Source of the DNA: Lates calcarifer
Taxonomy: Eukaryota > Chordata > Actinopteri > Centropomidae
Direction: 5' to 3'
DNA length: 64,000 nt
Assembly: GCF_001640805.2 (NCBI RefSeq)
Contig: NC_066856.1
Coordinates: 17,103,616-17,167,615, forward strand
The stretch's first letter is position 1. Each line of letters starts with the position of its first letter. Shown here one piece after another: positions 35,532 through 51,780 of this stretch. Below the pieces are notes generated by a model. The model saw nothing but the letters and a program-made list of their open reading frames with translations. It had not been told where the DNA came from and did no database searches. The position numbers were made by a program, and so were the translations under genes.

Positions 35532-38500
35532 GGGCCCTTAGATAGAACACAGAGGATACGTACCCTATGTGCTGTAGTTTTAGTGTGTTCAGAGAATCAG
35601 AATTAATGACCTATACCATCTCTAATGCTGGAGTCTCACGGCAATCATTTTATCCTCAGGGGGAATACGTGTAGCCTGCACATGCACACAAGATATTTTA
35701 GTTTGAGCTATTAAAGCACCGAAGGGAGATGGGCCAAGCCTTCATCTCAAGTTTAGCATCCCATAAAGCTAGCATAAATGAAGCAGTTATTCATATTATA
35801 AAGCCTTTCTCATGGCCTTTTCCTTTTCAGAATCTCTGCAATTATGTTTTTTTTTTCCAGACTTCACATTATTTTCCTTTTTTTGCCATCATGCCAATTA
35901 ATTTAGACACAGTACAGTGAAATTGTATTTGTATCATACAGTGTTTAAACATGTGATGGACAACACGTAAGAAAGGAAATTAGGCTGATAGCTCCATGCT
36001 TTAGGTGCTAAATGCTCTGTTACCGTATTTTAGAATGAGCTCTGGGAATTTGGTGGCCTGTGAGAAAAGAAATCAGTTGGGTTTGTTGAACTGCGACATG
36101 TCAGATCAAGAGCAGGATGTTGTTTTTGCTGACCTCCTGTGGTGCTGCAGTGGTGTTGGAGTGTACTCCAGGGTGTGGTCAGTGTCACACACAGTGACAT
36201 CACTGTTGTTGTTACAATGTCTACACGTTAGCAGAGCAGCAGCAGCTTCAGTCGTCTGTTTGGGTCTATGTACTAGGATGCGTTCAGGTGCAGTCACCTG
36301 TGTTTTAGCACTGAGATCCCCACACACAGTTACTCTAGTTATGTAAAACCGAAGATAAATAAAAAATAAACTCAATAATTGATTAATAAGTAGTCATAAA
36401 GCCATGCAAAGAATTGAACAGTACTGATTAATATTATTGTCTGGAGAGCTTTGGATGCATTTTGGATTTCAGGTTTTTGAACACATGCATAACTAAACTG
36501 ACATTCCCTTATTCTGTGGTTGTTCATACTTGTTAGGAACTCCAAGAGATTATCTGTTTAAAGAGGTCCACTTCTCACTAATTGTAAAACCTTAGTACTT
36601 TTACAAATTTGATATATGAGGACAGGAAGTGTTGAAGCCAGGAAATATAAACCTTACAGTGTTAATTGATTTATATTTTAGTGGGTTAAAAAATCTGGTG
36701 TGAAAAAATGTGCATTTAATGTCCAATATTTTCATTAAGATTAATAAATTCAATTATTTACGCTTACATTTCAGTGGTATTTAAGTGTCATCTTAAATTT
36801 AAGCTGTTAACCATGGTCCTGTGATTTTTACATGACAGGTTAATGAACATTAAATAAAGGGATGTAAAATCAGGTGGGGGAAAAAAAAACCTTGTGCTGC
36901 AGACCACACACACCAGTGATACAGGCTGAAACACTTGAAAATTTCAGCCTGTTGTATTTTTTAAACTCAATACTAGAATCAGTGTTTGAGAAGTGGAATG
37001 AGTGATTTCATTTTTTGGTCCTTGTTAAGATGCCAGCTGCTGCAATTTGAATGAGCTAGTGAAAAGCACATTGCAGAAATATAGCCTGCTGATGACAAAG
37101 GCACAGGCAAGTGTTTATGACTGGGGTTTATGAATGGCATAGAAAGCGTGACATTTGCTGACATTTGTTAAACCTTCCTTTGATAATAGAAGACTTCTTT
37201 CACAATGCTGCTGATATGTGGATAAAAGTTAAGGTCAGCATCAATAATAAATTCTAGATTCTTGACCTGGTCGGTGGTCCTGAAGGTTCAGGACTCTAAA
37301 TATAGACAGACCCACTGCCTCTGAGCTCTGACTAAGGTGCAACACCAGAGGAGAAATATGTATCCCTTTTGCCTTTTCAAGTGTACTGTAGATCCAAGAC
37401 TTCTTGTGCTCTGTATGACTTCTTTAGATTCACTTTGGTGGTTGTGAACTTTGTTTTACACTCTCGGGGCTGAATCAACACAGATTTAAACATGACAGCC
37501 ACTGAGAGCTAGAAAACACCAGGATGTTGTTCTTATACGAGTTTGGGCCTGGATCCATCTAGTTTCCCATACTTTTTTTTGTCATGTTTTGGTCACGCTT
37601 CAAGCTTCCCTGTCAGTGAATTCCCCCTCAGCCTCTCGTGTTATTTATTTACTGTTCCTGCAAGCTCTGATGTCTATCTCCTCATACCTCGTATTGTACC
37701 TCATCTCTCTTCAGCCATAGTCACTTGTAATCACCCTGTTATTACTTCAGTGCATAAGGTCTGGCTAATTAGTCCAATCATTATTATAATTACAGATCAC
37801 AGAGGCATGATCAGGAAGGTTAGGCAAGGTTTTCAGCCTGTGTCTGCACCCTTATCCACACTGAATAAGTGATTATTCTCTCCACCTAGCAACAGGAAAG
37901 AAATGACACGAGTTCCTGGTGGGGTTTCCATCCTTGCCCTTTTTTTTCTTCTTTTTTGTTGTTGGTCAAATCATCAGTGTGCTCAACCCCCCTTGACAAC
38001 GTATGGATCCTCTCAAGAATGCAGCTCACTCACTTCTAGAGATTTTTATGTTTTTGGATAGTTTCCAGTGTCAGTATGTTCCTGCAGAGACACTGATCTA
38101 TATGGAAATGCTGTTTGACATTGACTCTTTAGTCACTGTAACAGTGCTATAGATCTCTCGGCATGCCGGATGTTACTGTAGCTGGATGTGGAGAGAAAAT
38201 AAGAGAAGCAATTTAAGCTGCTGTAAGCTTCTGTTCAGTGTTTGGGTCTGCTTGGCTTGTTCTAGTAGAGGGAGCATTTGTTGTCCACTGAACTTTCCTA
38301 CTTCTTATTTCTTCTAGACAGGTGAAGCTGAGAGAGCAGACAGCCTTGTCTCCGTTGTCTGTCTTCTGTCTACCAAAGTAGAAAGGTCACCAATTTTTGA
38401 TAAAGTTTCCCTCCCACCGTGCTCAGAAAGGTTGAATGAATTTAAAGATACATTGTTCACCTCAAAATGAGTTGTTGGTCTGAGATGTACTATCTGATTT

Positions 38501-40399
38501 AATGCCTCACTGAGCACCTGTGTCGATTCTTGTATAACAGATAATGGAACAAACTTGCACGGACATTTAGATGAGCCCTTTGCTGTTACCAAATCGCTTT
38601 TCGTTGCACAGCATGAGTCATGCCGAAGCTCATCCAGTGAGAGATTTACTTTAGGTTGGTATACAGTCCACACTTCTGAAAATAAATTCACACACACATA
38701 GATAAGATTGTTAAATTTAAGACACTGTTATGGAATCATGCCCAGCTTTATATTGTGTTATCTACAGTGCAGAGCCATTTGTATAGAACACATAATAAAC
38801 AGACATTGCTCAGCATTGCGGGAGGAATTTTGTCTTTTCTTTTATTATGCATTACACAGACTGAGAATCCCATTACTGGATGTAAGTAGTTGCTCTCTAT
38901 AGAGCAGTTTTTCTCCAGTTTCGTCACTGTAAATCCCACTCAGTCACATACTGTATCAACAGCAACAATCAGCAGTGGGCCCTGTGCCACTCTTATAAAA
39001 TCTCCAGAAGGCTTTTCAGTTCTGCAGAGGAAAATGAAGATTGTTCCGGAGAGATGGTTCAGCACAGACTTAGAGAAAACAAATCACATTGTAGACTGTC
39101 AGCTCGTCACCCACATCACTGTGTTTCATCAGTGGATCGCTCGCATCATCTGTTATAGATTTTGTGAAAATCAAGCCCTGTCACCTTGATGATATTAGAG
39201 ACTGAGCTGCTCAATTTGATTTTGGACCCAGAGGAAAGCTGACTTTCTGTTCAGCTTTAATAAACGAGAGTATAAAGCATCTTTTGTTGCCACCCAGCCT
39301 TGGCCTGTTTTTACTGTGCTCAGTAAAGTTTGTCATCACTATCAAGTCAATGTCTGTACACATGAACATTTAGGAGGTCTGCTTTATTGTGTGGGTGTTT
39401 AATGTTGTCAAATCATAATGGTTTTCTATAGAATAGCAAAGCTGGGGTGTTTTGGCACGCATGGCTCTGGAAGTAAAAGTCCTTTTAATTTTCTGCATAG
39501 AAAATCTCAGATGACTTAACTGCTTATCTCTTCCAAAAACTTGGCTGGACACGAATCTCCTCCTGTTTGAGTCTGTACTGAGCAGCTTTTGGAAAATATC
39601 TGGTTCTTTGATAAAAGGTCAGAGGCACACAAACCTGTGTAGGCCTACATGGAACATTGCAGAGAGATGTTAAGTGAGATTCCCATGGTGCATCTCACCA
39701 GGAAAACACAGCTGTAGCTTTTTTTTCTTTCTTATAGAACATCAAGGATATCATGAAAGAAAAGTTTAAAATGGCAGCTTCTCCCCAACATGTACCATAA
39801 ACTCAGTGAATAACAATATCTAAGTGTTGATCTTCTGTCATCTGCACTTCTTATCTGACAACATATGAATGCCTCCTAACTTCTCTTTGCGTCTGCCTGA
39901 GGTGTCCCTCTTTGTTGCTGTCACAGCTCTGTAATATGGCCATATAGCTAACTAACTGGTTCCTGTTTTAATGAATGTGGGTAATGGGCAGTCTGGTAAA
40001 TAGCCCCGATTGCTCTTATCTGCAGGCTAATGATGTCTTGGGCGCTTTTCAATTAAGGTGGAAGCGAGGTCACTTAAAGGTTTGCTTCATAGCTCAGTCA
40101 TTCAGCTTCATTAAAGCCTTGGTGTGTATTCATTAACGCCACAGTCACAGGTCCCCGAAGCACATGCTCTGCTTCGCTCTTTTTATCCTCTATAAACTAA
40201 TTAAGAACTTATTAATCCTCCACTAATAGTTTGGGCTTTGGACCCTTTCTACAGAGTCCCTCTTGGTTGTGTTTTTGGCGCTGGTGTATCCATGTGCTAG
40301 CCAGAACAATCAGGGCTGAGCTGGGAAACTTTCAGGGATGAATTTTCTTTAAAGTCACACATTAAACCACAGGAGACTTTTTCCTCTGGCTGCTTTAAT

Positions 40400-41216
40400 A
40401 TTTGAAATTTCTCAGTTGCATCACCATCATGACTTTTACTTTGTTGTGCGTTGTCATGTTGAAAGTAGCTATTAGAGAATGGTAATTTTGGCCATAACGA
40501 GATGCATATGGTCTGCAACCACACTCAGATAGGCTGTGGCATTCAATTCATGATTGATTGATATTAATGGGCTGAGTGTGTCTGGAATGAGGTTAGGTCC
40601 ATGGATTCATGCTGTGGACACCAAATCCATCTACTGCCTTAGCAGAAATCCAGATTCGTTAGACCAGGCTACATTTTAAAATTCTTCAACTATCCAGTTT
40701 TGATGAGCCTGTCCTCACTGCAGCCTCAGATTTCTGTTCTGGACTGACAGGAGTGGAACCTGACGTGATTTTCAGCTCATATGCCTCAAGGCTGGATGTG
40801 TGTGTGCATTCTGAGATGCTTTTCTGCTCACCACAGTTGTAAAGAGTGGTTATCTGAGTTACTGTAGCCTTTCTGTCAACTCCAACCAGTCTGGCCATTC
40901 CTCTCTGACTTCTGCAGGGCTGCTGCTCACTGGATGTTCTTTTTTTGTTTTTTGCACCATTCTCAGTAAAATCTGGAGAAAATGCCAGGAGATCAGCAGT
41001 TTCAGAAACACTCAAACCAGCCCGTCTGGCACCAAAAATCATGCCATGGTCAAAGTCACTGAGGTCACATTTTTTCCCCATTCTGATGTTTGGTGTGAAC
41101 ATTAACTGAAGCTCCTGGCTTGCATCTGCTAGATTTTCTACATTGTTGTGACATGATTGGCTGGTTGGATAATTAGATAAGCAGGTATGCAGGTGTTCTT
41201 AATGGGAAAAGGTGAC
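40400..41216 (-). mobile_element. Tc1/mariner-type DNA transposon remnant
   Basis: The minus-strand translation gives recognisable Tc1-like transposase: MGKKCDLSDFDHGMI, then GARRAGLSVSETADLL (41080-40970), then GMARLVGVDRKATVTQITTL and CGEQKSISECTH. These form the N-terminal DNA-binding (helix-turn-helix) part. Further on, after frame breaks, YFQHDNA (about 40455-40475) corresponds to the region around the second catalytic Asp. Stops and shifts lie between these blocks, for example after 40686 and near 40560. The flank 'acattaactgaagctcctgg' to 'gcaggtgttcttaatg' resembles the outer end of this fish Tc1 family. It cannot make a functional transposase. It lies antisense to dpp6 in intron 1. 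Confidence 0.88.
40686..41102 (-). pseudogene. broken Tc1-like transposase, N-terminal open segment
   Basis: A 138-codon open frame covering the DNA-binding half of a transposase normally about 340 residues long. It keeps the DLSDF and RRAGLSVSETADLL helices and the RKATVTQITTLYN segment. It has lost residues in the middle relative to the family (a shortened stretch between DLLAFS and GMARLVG), and its C-terminal part drifts into unrelated sequence. The catalytic core is out of frame downstream. It is a fossil, not an active gene. Confidence 0.85.
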
Positions 41217-41842
41217 GCTCAAAATGAACTACTTTTCTTGTAAAACATCTTTGCACAGCACTAGTAACTTCACAATTGCCAAATAAATTAATCTTTATTG
41301 TTATTGTGATAACAACAAAACAAACTAGTACTGGTAAATTTTGCTGTCACACACTATAAAATAAGCAAAGGCTGAGTACATTTTGATCTTAACTGGAAAT
41401 TGGAGGATATCCAGTCATCCGCATAGCTGCTGATTGGACTGTCTTGAAAATTTCTACTGTAATTCATTGTGAAATTTGTATGCTCATTTAATTTTTCGCT
41501 GAACGTAGCCACCTGCTGCACGTCACCATGTGTCAAAATGCATGTTCCCAGGACATTATTTGATTTGGGCCTGAACAAGAAGCCTAAAGCTCCTGTCTCT
41601 GTATTTTTCTCATTTCATACCTTGTGGTATGAATATATAGAACTATATTCATTCTTTAAAATCCAGTTTAACTGCAATAAGTTCATTTGTTGTCAAACAA
41701 AAAAAGAAAAAAAGCCTCAAGGTTGCTCATAACTCAGCCTCCCTTTCCCAACCCCAAAGCTTCTCCCTGCACTGTTGTCAAGTATGCAATTCACCATCGT
41801 GTCGGGGGCTCCATTTTTATCTGTCACATTCGTTTGCGGGTG

Positions 41843-41932
41843 ATGGCCGCCGATGCTCGGCTCATTAAGAATTCTCCCCCTCCTCCTCCTCCTGCTGCTG
41901 CTGCTGCTGCTGCTGCTGGCGTGTCTCCTTGA
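41843..41932 (+). other. 29-codon ORF with Pro and Ala runs just before exon 2
   Basis: The ATG (41843) opens a frame reading MAADARLIKNS, then six Pro, eight Ala and GVSP, stop. The homopolymers come from the CCT/CTG repeat. It is not joined in frame to exon 2, and no consensus donor follows. It is listed because a CpG-rich, ATG-led segment 350 bases before a shared exon could mark an alternative first exon or simply a repeat in an open frame. Confidence 0.25.
41879..41918. repeat. (CCT)n-(CTG)9 trinucleotide repeat
   Basis: About four CCT units run directly into nine CTG units. It is about 275 bases upstream of the dpp6 exon 2 acceptor. Confidence 0.95.
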
Positions 41933-42192
41933 GAGCCGAGAGGCTGCGACTCTGACTCACGTTCGCCCTTGACTGACACCCCCCCACCCCCAATCTTTTC
42001 TTTTCATGAGTTTGCCATTTATACTTCCTCTGATTCCTTTTGCCTCTTTATCACATCCCTATTGTTCTTTTCAATTTTTCTGTCATTTTGTCCTCATTTT
42101 TTTCTCTGTAAGTTGTACTGATTCCCTCCCGCGATAGTCTTTTTACTGTTTCTGACCATGCCTTTTCTCCTCCTCTCTGTCTCTCTCTGTAG

Positions 42193-43960
<1,768 letters not shown>

Positions 43961-44165
43961 TATTTTGGGAAATACATGATGCAAAGATTGCTACCACTTT
44001 CATGTCTGTCAACTAAATATGAAACTACCAGTCAGCTCAGCCTGGCATTAAAAGACAGGAAATGGGGGAAACAGCTATTCTGGCTGTGCCTAAAACTAAC
44101 AAAATCCACCAACCAGCACCCCTAAAGGTCAAAATATCATATCTTGTGTGTGTAATCTGTGGCTA
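43961..44165 (+). repeat. dispersed fish repeat copy
   Basis: 'tattttgggaaatacatgat', 'gctaccactttcatgtctgt', 'aaatatgaaactacc', 'gggggaaacagct', 'aacaaaatccaccaaccagc' and 'atatcatatcttgtgtg' follow in order a non-coding repeat that is very common in teleost introns. The copy is diverged. No terminal repeats or frame were seen. Confidence 0.7.
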
Positions 44166-45104
44166 ATTATTAATGGTGTGAAAATTAAACAAGTTCAATA
44201 ATGACATGTTGCTGTAAAGGCATCTGTATTCTCCAAAAGTACTTGATGAACAGCTGAGTTGAAGAAAGTGCTGCTCCTGTGTTTTTTGAGCTGCAGTATA
44301 TTTTCACAATCTGCATCTTTCTTGTGAATGCTACAGGTATAATAAATGAGATAATGTGCTTAAAAACTGAGGAAATATATTTGTACTTGGACGGAGCAGT
44401 ATTAACTTTTTCTCTGTCAAGAATAAGTGTGTGTGTCAAGACAACAAAGCTGTGGTTTTTCATAGCCAGGTATTCAAATGACAAATAACCACTGAAAATG
44501 GCATTGCATTTCACACACTACTGATGATGATCTGCTAAGATGCAGGCTGTAGCTTTCTGCTCTGTACTGCAGTGCTGTCTGTTCCAGCTCCTGTCTGCGG
44601 AAAAATCTCTGCCTCTTAAGATGAATTCCTCCTTGTGTGATTGTGAACAAAATAGTAGTAGAGTGTGGCAAGAGGGCCTTGATTCTCCTGTATTGATATC
44701 ACAACTACACGGTTGACACTGAAAAATGCTGCATTATCAAGACCATTACTGTAGCTGCTGTAAATCAGTTAAAGGTTGTTTAGCCATTTATCTGTTTGAA
44801 TAGGAAGAATTAACGCTCAAAAACATCTTGTCAAGGCAGCTGTGTCTATGATTTAGTTCTAAAGAAAACAATCTGCCTTCCTGGTTTGGAAATAAAATTA
44901 GTTTTAAGATTTTTAAAAAAAATCTGTTAGACAAGCAGATCTTTACACTGCCTTTGAGACAATTAGATTTGAAGGGCTTAATTACATACAAAAATGAAAT
45001 ATTTTGCAGTGCAAATTGGCCCAGGAGTGTGAGGTACATCACTAGCATTTTGTGAAAGTGTGTAAGTGCTTTAGGGAGGATTTTTCCATCAAAATGCTAA
45101 ATCT
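44166..45104. other. dpp6 intron 2, nothing recognised
   Basis: AT-rich intronic sequence. Overlapping antiparallel frames at 44185-44514 are not supported as genes. Confidence 0.4.
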
Positions 45105-45250
45105 AGCAGTCATTCAGAACAACTTATTTTACTGTAATTACACTTCAAGGACAAACATTTTGGGAACAAATGCACCCAGCAGTCATTCCAAACATTTTAT
45201 TTTACTGTAATTACACTTCAAGGACATACATTTTTGGAACAAAGGCACCA
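45105..45250. repeat. tandem duplication, two 73-base units
   Basis: Unit 1 (45105-45177) and unit 2 (45178-45250) both begin AGCAGTCATTC and share 'ttattttactgtaattacac', 'ttcaaggaca' and 'ggaacaaa'. A handful of substitutions separate them, so the duplication is moderately recent. Confidence 0.95.
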
Positions 45251-45830
45251 CACTGAGCAGCAAACTGTAGCAGTGCAGCTCACGTGAGGAGTTATGAGAT
45301 AGCGTGTTGTTTCCACTCAGTTAGGAGGGTTTGTTGATGGATGTTCCCCTGCCAGACAGGCCAGCCACTTTCTGCTAACTGCTCCTGACAACCACTTCGT
45401 TCTCACACATGCATGCACACATTCACATGTGCAGAGTCTCCTTTTCCTTCTCTGACAACCTGCATCTGCTGTACACTACATTAATTGGGCACATCTGAAT
45501 ATGACATTGATTATAGCTAACATTCATATCCCTGTATACTTGATTGAGAATAAGGCGTTCTTATCACCTCCATGTAGCTTTGACTTTGTAGCATCCCAAC
45601 CACTCCCATTTCTCTACTGATGGACTGGGTCATAGACCAGATTTTAAAAATATTGAGGTCAGTAGTCCCTTAGTGTACCATTCACCACCCTATTTATTGT
45701 TCAGTTATAATTTTTATAAGTATTATTTCCCACCATGAAGGTCTAACTGCTGCTTCAAGGTCTTCTCCACACAGGTAAACATACTGAGTCTAAAATGCTA
45801 GAGTCAGCTCATAAAATACCGACTATGTTT
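45251..45830. other. dpp6 intron 2, nothing recognised
   Basis: No gene or repeat was identified in this intronic stretch. Confidence 0.4.
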
Positions 45831-46186
45831 TTAAAGGAGCTGTATGTAAGTTCTGCTATTGCTACATGGCCAATGTTAGCATTAACAGCTGTTCACTTAG
45901 CAGCCTAGGAGAAACATTGTGAGTTTAGCATCAAACCTCATTGTCTACTTACTAAGACCTATCTCCAGCAATGGAAAGCAGTGCCAATGTCTCGCTTCTA
46001 GTTGTATCATTCTTCTTCTAGCTAGTGAACATGCTTACTAGCTAGTACCGACCCAGCCAGCCCGTCTTGTTACTTTCTCATAGTCACTCACTGTTGCGTC
46101 CAGACTGTCCTGAAGAAGTAGCGCTGGTCAGAGGGTGTATTCTAACTATTCTAACCTATTCTAACTCTGTGTAAGGAACCCTTTAA
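45831..46186 (+). repeat. MITE-like dispersed repeat, copy 3 (full length)
   Basis: About 356 bases bounded by TTAAAGGAGCTGTATGTAAG at the left and GTAAGGAACCCTTTAA at the right, which are inverted repeats ending in TTAA on both sides. The interior matches copies 1 and 2 ('aggagaaacattgtgagttt', 'agcatcaaacctcatt', 'cctgaagaagtagcgct'). A short local triplication of 'ctattctaac' lies near the right end. No coding frame. Confidence 0.82.
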
Positions 46187-46968
46187 TTGTATGGTCCCTG
46201 TAGGTTGCTTAAACCTCAAAATTTAGTGAAGGTAACTGTTCCCTAAACATTTGACAGTGACCACACTTTGGTTACTAGGTGCCTGCTCTCTGCTGGATTT
46301 GACTTACAGCTACCTTGAGCACTCACCCAGGTTTCTGAAATATGAATATCATGTTTACAGTATGCTCACACAATTACCCAAAAACTGATTATAGGCTGGA
46401 TACTAGTCGGCATGCACTCTTTTACAGAAATAAAGTTCAAATATGAATCGAACCATGAATAGATAGGATTACCTTTCCTTTTGTAGTCAACACTGCAGAC
46501 TTGCTGTATTTGACTGGGTCACATAGAAACGGTCAAATTACCTTTCAAATTGTGTGCGTCAATGCCCGATCGAAACTCCCTCTGCCATTGCATTGTATTG
46601 AAAAGAGCTCGTGCCACATTAGCATATAAACTGCTCATGTGAGTTGACCCTGCTGAGACTGACTGTTCCCCTTTTTCAGAGTAATTCAAAGTTTCTGCCT
46701 GTGATCACAGCACTCTGTGAGGGGGAGATAAAGACATGCTTAACTGCAGAAAATGGATTTGCCCTTAAGAGACTGGGTTATATATAAAATGTATTTTTAA
46801 ATGTAAACTCTCACATGTATAACTTCATCTTCCCAGTGACAGCCTTTGTGTTCAGTGCATAAATCTGGCAATCAGAACTGATTATAAATTCAGTATTTAT
46901 CCCCTCTAAACCTCCCCATCTGAAGGGAGGCTGCAACTTATGTGCACTATTACGTTCCCCCCGCAGCC

Positions 46969-47022
46969 TTGAATGTGATTATCAGAGTCACTCAGTGTGG
47001 TGACTCTGATAATCACACTCAA
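46969..47022. repeat. near-perfect hairpin, 23-base arms, 8-base loop
   Basis: The left arm 46969-46991 (starting TTGAATGTGATTATC) and the right arm 47000-47022 (ending GATAATCACACTCAA) are complementary at 22 of 23 positions. They are separated by the loop TCAGTGTG. The one mismatch is an A:C opposition (a G:U-type pair on the other strand). No longer transposon ends or flanking duplications were seen. Confidence 0.93.
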
Positions 47023-47136
47023 AACTCAAGCGATGCACCAAGCAGATGCCTTCAAAGGTGTTTTTGTCCCCCATGATGAAATCAGGGAGGAGCCGAGGAT
47101 CAGTCAGTGTCTGTCCATCTGTTAGGCACAATTTGC

Positions 47137-47154
47137 CACACACACACACACACA
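47137..47154. repeat. (CA)n microsatellite
   Basis: About nine CA units in intron 2. Confidence 0.9.
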
Positions 47155-47546
47155 TACACAGCACATATGCAGCTTTGAGAATGATGCAAGTCATTGTTGT
47201 GTTTTTGCAATTTAAAAACACTTTGATTGGTGTACCCAAGTTTTGTTTCCCTGCTGAATTTTGGCAAGAAAGCTTTCTTCACTGAGATTTTCTCAGGCAC
47301 CACTGATCTGACACTGACTTTCACAGGGTGAGTGGAGGATTAGATTTAGCAAAGCAAGGTGTCATCACTCAAAGAGGATGGTGTATGCTTAAAAGTGTCT
47401 TGTTTTTAATGGAAAAAGACACATAGAAATAATGTTAGGAAATGCATCTTGTATTAAACAGCTTCTGTTTTCAATTCTATCACCAGCCAGTGTTTTCTGT
47501 TTTAGCCAAATCCAGACAGTAAACTCTACCTACTCTCAAATAGCTA

Positions 47547-48173
47547 CTAGTGCTGAAACAATTAGTGGCTTAATCTCTAAGTCCAGTGCCGTCCACAAGG
47601 GGTCTGGAGATGAATTTTTGGGGTCAGAAGATAATTACTGGTTTAAGAAATAAGAAAAGAAGACATTCTACTCCATGAGACCTCATTCCATCTTTTCTCT
47701 CATCTCGCGTAATTTTTGTATGTCCATCTACTTAGATTTAGCTTAGGTTTTCTATTATTTTGTTCAGCCTTGTTTATTTGTCTTGTGTTACTTTTATATC
47801 TCCTTATATGCCTTTTTATGTCTTACCTCAAAAACATTTCAAACTGCCTCACTTGCCTTCCTTCCTCAGGCCTCATAGGACTATTGAAAAGAGACTGAAA
47901 AAAACTACTCTTCGAATAAACTGTTCACAACTCAAAGAGGTACACCCTGTGATGAGGGTTTGCAAGTAGACTGTACAAAAATTAATAAATGGTCAATGAA
48001 TTGAAAGCTCATCAACAACTTCTCTGCCGTGTGTAAGTGCAAATTGAATATCTTAAGATTTTGAAGTGGTGGAAACAAAAACAAACAAAACAAGCTGTTT
48101 GTAAATGCTGCCTTGCCAGTCATTTGTCATTTGTTTTTTCCTGACAGTCTACAGACTAAATGACTAATCAGTT
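47547..48173 (-). mobile_element. TAGGGCTG-type MITE on the minus strand, apparently split
   Basis: 47547-47582 ('ctagtgctgaaacaattagt') matches the terminal part of the reversed element. 47976-48173 ('aaaaattaataaatgg', 'caaattgaatatcttaagat', 'acaaaacaag', 'agactaaatgactaatcag') continues in the order expected for the rest. The roughly 390 bases between do not belong to the family as I remember it, so the copy looks interrupted. It is more diverged than the copy at 13695. Confidence 0.6.

Positions 48174-51780
<3,607 letters not shown>

Larger units (their letters stand above)
26002..40399. other. dpp6 intron 1, continued
   Basis: About 14 kb without a supportable gene. Simple features are a 22-base T run (29461-29482), a CA repeat (35505-35531) and purine-rich runs near 27200-27280. 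CpG-retaining pieces at about 31464-31592 and 39990-40230 contrast with the surrounding AT-rich sequence. A 127-codon minus-strand frame at 38314-38697 looks more protein-like than the rest and is discussed as a finding. Confidence 0.5.
41217..42192. other. end of dpp6 intron 1, with CpG/triplet patch
   Basis: AT-rich to about 41790. A CpG-rich patch with CCT and CTG repeats follows at about 41800-41970. The long pyrimidine-rich acceptor tract leads to 'tctctctctgtag' just before exon 2. Confidence 0.6.
46187..47546. other. dpp6 intron 2, with a strong hairpin
   Basis: Intronic sequence. It holds the 23-base-arm inverted repeat at 46969-47022 and a CA run at 47137-47154. No exon. Confidence 0.5.

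Noticed and set aside
39370..39627. Minus-strand frame with basic, protein-like sequence and an AATAAA downstream
   Set aside because: The frame is under 90 codons and has no good donor or recognisable homologue; the polyadenylation-like hexamer is common in AT-rich DNA.
11988..42192. Search for a further alternative first exon of dpp6 inside intron 1
   Set aside because: No ATG-led segment with a phase-0 donor resembling known DPP6 N-termini was recognised; the 41843 frame lacks a usable donor.
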